A stretch of 64,000 bases of DNA from Sulfurovum sp. (GTDB lineage Bacteria > Campylobacterota > Campylobacteria > Campylobacterales > Sulfurovaceae). The notes beneath the pieces are model-generated. The model did no database searches. It saw only the letters and a list, made by a program, of their open reading frames with translations, and was not told the DNA's origin. Positions within the stretch are counted from its first letter, which is position 1. Each line of letters opens with the position of its first letter. Positions 25,857-33,553 of the stretch are shown here, piece by piece. The stretch lies in contig JAJPEU010000010.1 in NCBI GenBank assembly GCA_021166685.1, forward strand, positions 124,001-188,000. The letters are read 5' to 3'. The position numbers were made by a program, and so were the translations under genes.

Positions 25857-27818
25857 ATGAACAAACATTTATTTATTCTCCCTCTGGCTGCTTCATGCGT
25901 GCTGGCCGATACGTTTACGCTCGGGCAGATCAACGTTCTTGATGCCGCTCTTGAAGAGAGTCCTTTTGAACAAACGATCAGCTCCAAAGCGATCGAACAA
26001 CATGATTGTGAAACAATCTCTGATGCTCTTGACAATATGAGCGGTATCAATCAAGATCTCCAGGGAGGCCGCGGCGAATCTACTCTGTCTATAAGAGGAT
26101 TTGATGCCAGACGCATCGGGGTTTTTATCGACGGAATACCGGTTTATGTCCCCTATGACGGCAATTTTGATTATGACCGTTTCCTGACAGGCGATATCGC
26201 TCAAATCGATGTAGCCAAGGGTTTTTCTTCTGTTGTGTATGGCGCCAATACGATGGGAGGAGTTGTCAATATCATCTCGAAAAAACCGACCAAAGCATTG
26301 GAAGGAAGCATAAAAACAGGAGTGATTCTTGACAATGACGGTTCAATGTCCCGCCATGTTGAATCGATCAATATAGGAACCAAACAAGACCACATCTATG
26401 CGCAGCTAAGCGGAGTATACAGCAGCAGGGACCACTTTCGCTTAAGTGATGACTATAGCGCCACTGCCTCTCAGCCCGAAGGTGACCGCGTCCGCTCCAA
26501 GGCTGAGGATTACAAAGTGAACTTCAAAGCCGGGTATATCGCTGATGACTGGAGTGAGATCGCTGTGGGATATGCAAAACAAAACGGCGAGAAACAGCAG
26601 CCGCCTGTGACAGACAGTGCCTTTAGTAAACCAAAATATTGGGATTGGCCGTACTGGGACAAAGAAACGGTTTACATCACCGGCCAGAAAAATATCGGCT
26701 TGGGATACCTAAAAGCAGTTGCCTATCATGATACATTCAAAAATTCGCTCTATTCCTATGATGATGCCTCGTACTCCACCATGAATTCAAAATCTTCATT
26801 CAAAAGCAAAAATGACGATCGTGGTGCCGGAGCACGCCTAGAATACGGCATCGAACTTGACAAGCATTTCCTTACCGCTGCGGCAAACTACAAAAAAGAT
26901 TTTCACAAAGGCTACGATATTGATAAAACAACCAGCATAGCGACCCTGACAGAACATTTTGTCGATAACACGATATCGCTCGGAGTAGAGGATGTCTATA
27001 CCATTTCTCCGAATTGGCAGCTGTTGGGCGGGATGAGCTATGACCGCAAAGAATCAGATAAAGCTTACGATAAAATTTCCGAAAGCGTGCCTTTGTCGCT
27101 GGGGGAACAAGGCGCTTTCAATCCTCAAGCAGCATTAATTTACGCGATCGACGATACCGGTAAAATGCGTGCGAGTATCTCCAGGAAAACGTATCTTCCA
27201 AGCATGAAGGACCGCTACAGCAGAAAGCTTGGCACAGCGCTGCCAAATCCTGATCTTGATGCCGAGACGGCAATACACTATGAGCTTAGCTACCAAAAGA
27301 ATACAGGAGCATTCAGCGGGCGCATCAACGCATTTTTTGACAGGATAGATGATGCTATCGAGTCGGTAGTTGTAACAACCGATGAAACACAAAACCAAAA
27401 TGTAGGAAGTTTTGATCATCGCGGTATAGAAGCAGAGCTTAGCTACAAAGCAGACGGGTTGGAGATCGGAGGAAATTACACTTATATCTCTGTCAAAAAC
27501 CGTACAGATGAAGATATAAAAAGAATAGACATCCCCAAACACCAAATTTTTGCCTTTGCACAAAAAGAGTTGGGAAACGGGTTCTCATTGTACGGAAATA
27601 TCAAATGCCGCAAAGGGGCGTATGAGCAAAAACTTGACAAAACATACGTGATCAATCCTACCTTCACGACATTTGACATTAAAGCTATCTATGAGCCGGT
27701 CACCGCTGTCACTGTAGAACTTGGAGTTAAAAATATAACCGATAAACTATATCAATACGATATTGGATTCCCTATGGCCGGAAGAGAAATTTTCTTAAAT
27801 GTAGGATATACTTTCTGA
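25857..27818 (+). CDS. TonB-dependent receptor, predicted molybdate/tungstate uptake
   Basis: 653 residues, signal peptide 1-17 (ending CVLA). The plug has a TonB-box-like start (TLGQINVLD) and the landmarks KAIEQHDCETISDALDNMSG, ESTLSIRGFDARRIGVFIDG and FSSVVYGANTMGGVVNIISK. The barrel ends ...GREIFLNVGYTF with terminal Phe. It should move a scarce solute through the outer membrane using TonB from the neighbouring operon. The substrate is inferred from the ModE-type operator upstream and the TupA-like gene overlapping its stop (TGATG); sequence alone would only say iron-complex-like receptor. Confidence 0.85.
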   Translation: MNKHLFILPLAASCVLADTFTLGQINVLDAALEESPFEQTISSKAIEQHDCETISDALDNMSGINQDLQGGRGESTLSIRGFDARRIGVFIDGIPVYVPYDGNFDYDRFLTGDIAQIDVAKGFSSVVYGANTMGGVVNIISKKPTKALEGSIKTGVILDNDGSMSRHVESINIGTKQDHIYAQLSGVYSSRDHFRLSDDYSATASQPEGDRVRSKAEDYKVNFKAGYIADDWSEIAVGYAKQNGEKQQPPVTDSAFSKPKYWDWPYWDKETVYITGQKNIGLGYLKAVAYHDTFKNSLYSYDDASYSTMNSKSSFKSKNDDRGAGARLEYGIELDKHFLTAAANYKKDFHKGYDIDKTTSIATLTEHFVDNTISLGVEDVYTISPNWQLLGGMSYDRKESDKAYDKISESVPLSLGEQGAFNPQAALIYAIDDTGKMRASISRKTYLPSMKDRYSRKLGTALPNPDLDAETAIHYELSYQKNTGAFSGRINAFFDRIDDAIESVVVTTDETQNQNVGSFDHRGIEAELSYKADGLEIGGNYTYISVKNRTDEDIKRIDIPKHQIFAFAQKELGNGFSLYGNIKCRKGAYEQKLDKTYVINPTFTTFDIKAIYEPVTAVTVELGVKNITDKLYQYDIGFPMAGREIFLNVGYTF

Positions 27819-28621
27819 TGCGTACGATTGTATTTATTTTCATAGTTTGTTTTTCTGCGGTTCAACTAGATGCAAAACAAGAACCGGCTTTACGTGTTGC
27901 CGTCATAGGCGGTATGACGATGAGCGGCATGTGGGATAAAGTTGCCCAGGCATTTGAAGAGGCTTATCATATTCGTGTCGAAGTAGCAGCGACTGGCCCA
28001 AAACATGTGCTGGATACATTTAGCCGCGCTCATGAGGTGGATTTAGTGACCATGCACTCAAGCGATACGATGGTTGACCTAGCGGCCGACGGGATCGTCG
28101 AAGACCTAACCCCATGGGCCCGCAATTCACAAATACTGGTAGGAGACCGCTCCAATCCAGCGCAGATCGACGCAGGCGATGCATTGGATATTGCCATGCA
28201 AAAGCTTGTTCGATCACATTCTCCCATCCTTATACATGCCAGCGGCGGAACGTTTGAAGTCTTTAACGATGTAAGCTCTTCATACAAATTCTCTCCCGGC
28301 CAAATCCATTTGGTGACTACCAAGCACGGTTTTTTAGACGACGTTGCCAAACTAAAAGGATATACTTTTTACGGGGCTATACCGTTTTTGATGCAAAAAC
28401 AGTACAATCCAAATATGCAAGGCTTCACGTTTGACGACAAAAGACTGCGCCGCCCATATCTTGCAGCTATCGGCACAAAAGAACGGATAGGCGAAATCCG
28501 ATACCAAAATGCCCAAAAACTACTTATGTTCCTCACATCAAAAAAAGCACAACAGATCATCCAAAATTTTAGAATCGAAGGGTTTAGCGATACTCCGGTA
28601 TTTTTCCCTGTAAAACCGTAG
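27818..28621 (+). CDS. TupA-like periplasmic oxyanion-binding protein
   Basis: 267 residues with a signal peptide (1-19, ending QLDA). The mature start RVAVIGGMTMSGMWDKVAQA (about 26-45) and AATGPKHVLDTFSRAHEVDL (about 59-78) follow the TupA/ModA-like PBP fold, where the first loop and the T-G-x-x-x-x-L segment contact tungstate or molybdate. VDLVTMHSSDTMVDLAADGI parallels the LLVHAP...F...G part of TupA. No permease or ATPase genes follow, so it would have to share an inner-membrane transporter elsewhere. Translationally coupled to the receptor gene. Confidence 0.65.
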   Translation: MRTIVFIFIVCFSAVQLDAKQEPALRVAVIGGMTMSGMWDKVAQAFEEAYHIRVEVAATGPKHVLDTFSRAHEVDLVTMHSSDTMVDLAADGIVEDLTPWARNSQILVGDRSNPAQIDAGDALDIAMQKLVRSHSPILIHASGGTFEVFNDVSSSYKFSPGQIHLVTTKHGFLDDVAKLKGYTFYGAIPFLMQKQYNPNMQGFTFDDKRLRRPYLAAIGTKERIGEIRYQNAQKLLMFLTSKKAQQIIQNFRIEGFSDTPVFFPVKP

Positions 28622-28633
28622 AAGAGTTTTTTA

Positions 28634-28722
28634 TTTTCCCCTCGTTTCCATGCTTCTGCGCGGGAGCATGTATTTTAGGGTATTGTGGGTGTATGCATTC
28701 CCGCGGAAGTGCGGGAACAAGT
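28634..28722. repeat. extended palindromic repeat, copy 4
   Basis: Homologous to 25618-25717. The core is TTCCCGC (28699-28705) / GCGGGAA (28712-28718), preceded by the shared TTTTAGGGTATTGT. On the minus strand the repeat supplies the last dozen codons and stop of the HEPN gene. Confidence 0.55.
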
Positions 28723-29304
28723 CAGCATCTTATTATTTTTTATAATGCAAAGCAGATAATTCTTTGCACTTTCTAAAGTAAGGCAGATATATTCTTTTTC
28801 TATGCTTATCAAATTTGAACATTCTACAGAAATATACTCAATATCTTTAAATTTATTCTTTTCATTATCTTGTACATATCCTCCATTATGAATAAATTTG
28901 TTTCTAATTAATCTAAGTTTATCTAGATCATCATACATTTTTTTTAAAGGTTTATCATATTGAAGCCCAAAATATATTTCTATATATTTTCTATATTGAT
29001 GGAAATCATTATTACCTTTAATATCGTTAAAATTTAATGTAAGATTGTTTTTATCCTTTATCAATAAACAAATTTTTTGTAACCAAAACTCAAGATAACT
29101 ATATATATTGATAACCATATCAGGCTTCATAAGATGTGAAATGCTAATGCATGTATCAGGTAAAGAGGTAGCGTACATACTATGTGCTTCAGGTATTTTT
29201 TCTCTCTCTTCTTTTTGCGAATTTTCTAAAACTTCAAACATTTTTTCAAAATATTTTTTCAAATTTTTATAGTCTAAGTCAATACGAGCTTCAATCATGC
29301 TCAT
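28675..29304 (-). CDS. HEPN-domain protein coupled to RM enzyme
   Basis: 209 residues, soluble and helical. The key feature is RLIRNKFIHNGGYV (about 139-152): Arg-Asn-x-x-x-His fits the R-x4-H motif of HEPN RNases and nucleotide-binding toxins. An earlier helix, VINIYSYLEFWLQKICLLIK (about 63-82), resembles the Mae/RiboL-PSP HEPN subgroup. The start codon overlaps the stop of the restriction-modification gene (ATGA), so the two are co-translated. Members often act in phage defence as RNases. The last residues (CSRTSAGMHTPTIP) come from the adjacent palindromic repeat, so the native C terminus was probably lost. Codons are AT-richer than in most neighbours. Confidence 0.6.
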   Translation of the reverse strand: MSMIEARIDLDYKNLKKYFEKMFEVLENSQKEEREKIPEAHSMYATSLPDTCISISHLMKPDMVINIYSYLEFWLQKICLLIKDKNNLTLNFNDIKGNNDFHQYRKYIEIYFGLQYDKPLKKMYDDLDKLRLIRNKFIHNGGYVQDNEKNKFKDIEYISVECSNLISIEKEYICLTLESAKNYLLCIIKNNKMLTCSRTSAGMHTPTIP

Positions 29305-32300
29305 TTTATTCCTTCCACAATCTTAATCTCATCTTCGCTCAGGTCGTAGAGTTTATAGACCATCTCATCTATCTCTTTGTCGGTTTTGGCTATCTCATCT
29401 TTAAGCTTGCATGTAAGGGCTTTGTCGTTCTCAAAAATGGCTTGCCACTCTTGTTTGAAGTTGCGTTCTTGGAGTTTGTCGGCAAATTTTAGTTTCTTTG
29501 CTTTTGCGTATTCGCTCACAAACTCCTCAAACTCCAGCTCCTCAAAATTTTGCAGTTTCTTTGTCGGTTTTTCTAACCCCAGCTCATTTGTAAAGTTTTG
29601 TTTTGTCTCTTGGAGTTGTTTGTTTAGAGAGAGCATTTTGTCGGCTTTTTGGGTAAATGGTTGCTGCATATTTAAACTTAATATTTTTATAGGAAGTTGG
29701 GATAAATGTACAGGTTTAACTTCATATTCATTAAAAACATTATTAAAATAAAAATCCATTAATTCAGAATTTAAAAGCACATAAATATATTTTATATCAA
29801 AATCTTCATTAGTTAATACCACATTAGACAATCTATTTAAATTATAGTATTTGTCTAAATCAAGATAGCAAATAAGTTTCCTTTTTAATCCTCTTCTTGT
29901 TCTTTGAATTAGTATTTTATCATTTGAAAAAATATATTCTTGCGGTAAACTTCTACCTCTATCACCAAAACTTTTTACAAAATCTTTGTCATATAAAATC
30001 CATTCACCTGACCAAGACACTGTATATCTTCCGATATTTTTGCCATTCAACATTTTATGATATCTTGTGTCTTTTTGAAAATCAGATGTCAAATCATCTT
30101 TTATATAACCCGTATTAATTCCTACTGTGACATAACATATATTGGATAATTTTGTAAAATCAATATTCATCTTATTTATAATTTTTTTTACTTCATTACT
30201 AAGATAAATGTTATATTCATTATCTTGATTATCTGAATTAATTAAATTGATTTTATATTCTTTTTCAGGCGTATCAATGTCTATATTTCGTGTTCTTTGA
30301 ATCTTAATATTAGTATCACTTCCAATATTTTGTTTACCTAAAATATAAATAATACTTTCAACAATAACATTCTCAAAAACACCTAAACCTAAATCATAGA
30401 TTTCTTTGATATTAGTATTATCAATAATTATTTTTCTTAAATTAGAGTAGGATTCAGCACTTAAAAATGTATTCGGAACAATCATACCTATTAGCCCAAT
30501 CTTATTAACAAGATTAATAGTTTTTTCCATAAAAAATTTATATAAATCATAATTTCCTTGAGTAGATATATAATGTTGCTGAAAATAAAATTTATCCACT
30601 AATACATTTCTATATGTATACGGCGGATTCCCAATTACAACATCAAAGCCGCCTTGTGCAAAAACTTCTGGAAACTCCTCTTCCCACACAAACGCATTTT
30701 CAGCAACCGAACGATCAGCGATCAGAGAGTTGCCGCATTTGATTTTATTTGCCAAACTAGTAAGCTCCCTGCCTCTGTGCGCCGTGCGAAGCCACAAAGA
30801 GAGTTTTGCTATCTCAACTGCGTCTTCGTTGATGTCCACGCCGTAGAGGTTGTGCTCGAGGATATTTGTCTCGATATCGTAAAGGCTCAAGGCCTCGTTT
30901 TCATACGCACGGCGATAATCATCCACGTGTTTATGCTCACGGATCAGAAATTCCAGCGCCTGGTTGAGAAACGCACCGCTTCCGCAGGCGGGATCGAGGA
31001 TTTTGAGGTTTAGAAGCCAGTCGCGGTATTCGTAGAGTTTGGCGAGTGTTTCCTTTTCGGCTTTGGTAAGCTTTTTGGGGTTTTGCGGCTCTTCGATACC
31101 GGTAAGCCCCAGTGAAGCTTTTTTCTCTTCGCACAGTTTGCCCAGCGTATTTTCGACGATGTAGCGGGTGATGTACTCGGGAGTGTAAAATACGCCGTCT
31201 TTTTTACGTTTGCTCTTTTTTTTGTCAAATTCGGTCTCGTTGATGGAGGCGTTCATCTCTTCGAGGTCGGTGAGGGACTGTTCGAAGATGTGCCCTAAGA
31301 TATTGACCGATATGTCGCTGACGAAATCAAAATCCGAGAGCTTTTGGGCTTTGAGGTCAAGGTACGCATCTTCGATGACGAGCGAGTCCAGCAGGTCGTC
31401 TTTGGCAAAAAGCCCGCCGTTGTAGCGGGGGATATTCAGCTTTTCGTTGCCTTCGTTGATAGCGTTAAAGTAAAACTTGTAGATATCGTATAGCGTATAG
31501 GAGGTGAATTTCTGGTTTTGAAACTCTTCTCTTATCTCTTTGATCGTGTTGGGCGTGAGCAGTCCTCTGTCCTCTGCAAAAAGGATGAAGATGATACGGT
31601 CGCAGAGTTTTTGGGTGAGGCGGAGCAGGGTTTGTTTGTCCGGCAATCTGTCATCCTCGTGCTTGACACGGGGATCCACACTCTGGATTCCTGCCTTCGC
31701 AGGAATGACGGTGTTTATAGCAGGATGGCGCAAGGTATCTGTTAACCGCTCATTGCTCGTTGCTATCTGCTCACTGCTCCCATAGTTGTTTTTGATGATA
31801 TTCTCAAAGAGATGGGTGCGGAACTGGCTGAAATCACGGTACAGCTCTTTGGAGATCTGCTGTTCGAAATTGGCAGATTTTTCTTTGAGTTTGAGCGGCA
31901 AGCCTTCTTTGATGCTCTCAAAAGAAAGAAGAAGATGCAGCTTTTTAAACTCCTCATAGTTCAGGCTAAAAAGGCTAAATTTCTCATACGCTGTTTTTTT
32001 GTCTATATAAAAGCGCAGCTCGTCGAAGTTCGAGATGATGATATAGCGGCTGTTTGCATGGGAATTGTGATAGTTGAAAGCCTGCGCTTCGATGGCGTCG
32101 AGATTTTTCGTTTTTTGGTCTTTAAGCTCCACGACACCTATCACTTCGCCTTGTGCATAGATGACACCGTCGGCTTTTTTGGCGTCGGTTTCGTTTTTCT
32201 TTTCCCGTTCAAGGTTAAAGTCGGCAGGATCGGTGCTGTCAAGCGTGTAGCCTAGGGCATTTTCAAATACATCCTTGAAAAACCCGTCTTGGTATTTTTC

Positions 32301-32423
32301 TTCTTTGACCTCTTTGATGAAATCTGTTTTTGCCAGGTATGCCTGAAAAGCAGCCCATCTTTGGGCGACGATACTCTCATCTTGGGATACATTTTTTAAA
32401 ACGGATGGTTGAAAAATAGACAC
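29301..32423 (-). CDS. type IIG-like restriction-modification enzyme (Eco57I/TaqI-type N6-adenine methylase)
   Basis: About 1040 residues. GTG at 32423 follows AAAAAGG and gives SIFQPSVLKN; an ATG at 32453 is the longer option. The N-terminal third has a nuclease-like region (NLEREKKNETDAKKADGVI, then IGVVELKDQK, a D-ExK arrangement). Methylase motif I is LDPACGSGAFLNQALEF; motif IV is VIGNPPYTY (N6-adenine). A target-recognition half follows (about 690-1050), AT-rich like the HEPN gene and so more recently acquired. It would methylate and cut one DNA site as a single protein. Residues about 248-268 derive from an inserted palindromic repeat; function despite the insert is likely but unproven. 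Confidence 0.85.
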   Translation of the reverse strand: MSIFQPSVLKNVSQDESIVAQRWAAFQAYLAKTDFIKEVKEEKYQDGFFKDVFENALGYTLDSTDPADFNLEREKKNETDAKKADGVIYAQGEVIGVVELKDQKTKNLDAIEAQAFNYHNSHANSRYIIISNFDELRFYIDKKTAYEKFSLFSLNYEEFKKLHLLLSFESIKEGLPLKLKEKSANFEQQISKELYRDFSQFRTHLFENIIKNNYGSSEQIATSNERLTDTLRHPAINTVIPAKAGIQSVDPRVKHEDDRLPDKQTLLRLTQKLCDRIIFILFAEDRGLLTPNTIKEIREEFQNQKFTSYTLYDIYKFYFNAINEGNEKLNIPRYNGGLFAKDDLLDSLVIEDAYLDLKAQKLSDFDFVSDISVNILGHIFEQSLTDLEEMNASINETEFDKKKSKRKKDGVFYTPEYITRYIVENTLGKLCEEKKASLGLTGIEEPQNPKKLTKAEKETLAKLYEYRDWLLNLKILDPACGSGAFLNQALEFLIREHKHVDDYRRAYENEALSLYDIETNILEHNLYGVDINEDAVEIAKLSLWLRTAHRGRELTSLANKIKCGNSLIADRSVAENAFVWEEEFPEVFAQGGFDVVIGNPPYTYRNVLVDKFYFQQHYISTQGNYDLYKFFMEKTINLVNKIGLIGMIVPNTFLSAESYSNLRKIIIDNTNIKEIYDLGLGVFENVIVESIIYILGKQNIGSDTNIKIQRTRNIDIDTPEKEYKINLINSDNQDNEYNIYLSNEVKKIINKMNIDFTKLSNICYVTVGINTGYIKDDLTSDFQKDTRYHKMLNGKNIGRYTVSWSGEWILYDKDFVKSFGDRGRSLPQEYIFSNDKILIQRTRRGLKRKLICYLDLDKYYNLNRLSNVVLTNEDFDIKYIYVLLNSELMDFYFNNVFNEYEVKPVHLSQLPIKILSLNMQQPFTQKADKMLSLNKQLQETKQNFTNELGLEKPTKKLQNFEELEFEEFVSEYAKAKKLKFADKLQERNFKQEWQAIFENDKALTCKLKDEIAKTDKEIDEMVYKLYDLSEDEIKIVEGIK
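31650..31710 (-). repeat. in-frame palindromic repeat (VIPAKAGIQ type) inside RM gene
   Basis: On the coding strand the translation is TVIPAKAGIQSVDPRVKHED, a peptide known from genome-wide palindromic repeats that invade genes. Its core ATTCCTGC-CTTC-GCAGGAAT (31687-31706) is a perfect 8-bp hairpin. The insertion keeps the frame. The preceding stretch 31740-31785, with repeated GAGCAATGAGC-like units, may be part of the same insertion. Confidence 0.75.
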
Positions 32424-32427
32424 GTTG

Positions 32428-32451
32428 GATACCTTTTTATGAATAGGTATC
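32428..32451 (-). promoter_or_regulatory. hairpin/operator over RM gene ribosome site
   Basis: Arms GATACCT and AGGTATC (perfect 7 bp, 10-base loop) lie at the RM gene start. In the leftward transcript the second arm contains the AAAGG ribosome site used by the GTG at 32423. The hairpin could therefore hide the site, or the DNA palindrome could be a repressor operator. Either would limit expression of the enzyme. Confidence 0.45.
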
Positions 32452-32494
32452 ATTGTAGCAAAAAGAACCCAAAAATCAATTTGGGGTTAAAGGG

Positions 32495-33340
32495 CTAAAC
32501 TGCTTTGAATGCCACCAGGCTGATCGCCATCACAAGCATGCCAAGGGTGATGCCGGCGATGGTGGTGTGGGCGTTGCCGTAGACTCTTGCCGCAGGCAAA
32601 AGCTCGTCAAAAGAGATGTAGATCATGATCCCCGCTACCGCCCCGAAGGTGATCCCAAGCGCCGCATCTCCCAAGAAAGGCAAAAGCAGAAAAAACCCGA
32701 TCACCGCACCCAAAGGTTCGGCAAGCCCCGAAAGGGTCGCATACCAAAAAGCGCTTTTTTTGTTTCCCGTCGCATGGTAGATGGGCAAAGATACGGCCAT
32801 GCCTTCGGGTATGTTGTGGATCGCAATGGCAAAAGCGATCGTCAGGCCGATCGTGAGGTCATCCAGCGCCGAGACAAACGTGGCAAAACCTTCGGGGAAG
32901 TTATGGATAGCGATCGCCAGCGCGGTGAAGATACCTGTTCTTTTGAGGGCGGAGCTTTTAAGATCATGGGCGTTTTTTTGGGGTTTGAGTTCTGAGAGTT
33001 CTTTGTCGCTTTTTATCTCGTGGGGATTGACATCTTCGGGGATAAGGTAGTCGATAAGCGCACTCAGCCCGATGCCGGCAAAAAAAGAGGCTATCGCCAA
33101 AGATTCACCTAAAATCTCATTTGAATAAAGCTGTGTAAAAGAGTACTTTGATTTGCTGAGGATCTCTACAAAAGAGACATAGATCATCACGCCGGCTGAA
33201 AAACCCATACCTACGGAGAGGACGGTATAGTTTTTGTCTTTTGAGAAAAATGCCAGCATCGCACCGACAGAGGTGGAGAGCCCTGCAAATAAAGTAAGCA
33301 AAAAAGCCTGTAAAAAAGTATTCAGTGATAATTCTTCCAT
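32495..33340 (-). CDS. zupT: ZIP family zinc transporter
   Basis: 281 residues from the ATG at 33340 (MEELSLNTFL); 23 further upstream codons are in frame but look untranslated. Eight membrane helices. The metal path is in IAIHNFPEGFATFVSALDD and IAIAIHNIPEGMAVSLPIYH (about 140-200), each with the His-Asn-x-Pro-Glu-Gly motif of ZupT. A charged loop (NPHEIKSDKELSELKPQ, about 95-111) links helices 3 and 4. It imports Zn2+ and other divalent cations. Monocistronic, leftward; no Zur box was found by eye. Confidence 0.9.
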   Translation of the reverse strand: MEELSLNTFLQAFLLTLFAGLSTSVGAMLAFFSKDKNYTVLSVGMGFSAGVMIYVSFVEILSKSKYSFTQLYSNEILGESLAIASFFAGIGLSALIDYLIPEDVNPHEIKSDKELSELKPQKNAHDLKSSALKRTGIFTALAIAIHNFPEGFATFVSALDDLTIGLTIAFAIAIHNIPEGMAVSLPIYHATGNKKSAFWYATLSGLAEPLGAVIGFFLLLPFLGDAALGITFGAVAGIMIYISFDELLPAARVYGNAHTTIAGITLGMLVMAISLVAFKAV

Positions 33341-33553
33341 AGAGTGATTATAGAATGTTGCAAATAAATGACCGCTTTGTTGTCCTTTGAAATTTTGGCA
33401 GGGCTGCAAAAAATATAAATCAAAATCGGGCAGGCTTATCTCTGATAACTTCTGTTTATATTGAGGAGGTTTGTCAAAAACAGTATTTTTGACGGTGTTG
33501 TTAAATTTTTACTAAGCGCGTATAAATTCATATGGTAATTTTGATAAAAGAGG

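Noticed and set aside
17225-28722. CRISPR array or CRISPR-like repeats
   Set aside because: The palindromic repeats are dispersed, unevenly spaced and between genes; there are no spacers or cas genes.
33474-33494. GTCAAAAA/TTTTTGAC inverted repeat downstream of the histidine kinase gene
   Set aside because: Short and A/T-rich with no GC stem or following U-tract; not enough to call a terminator.
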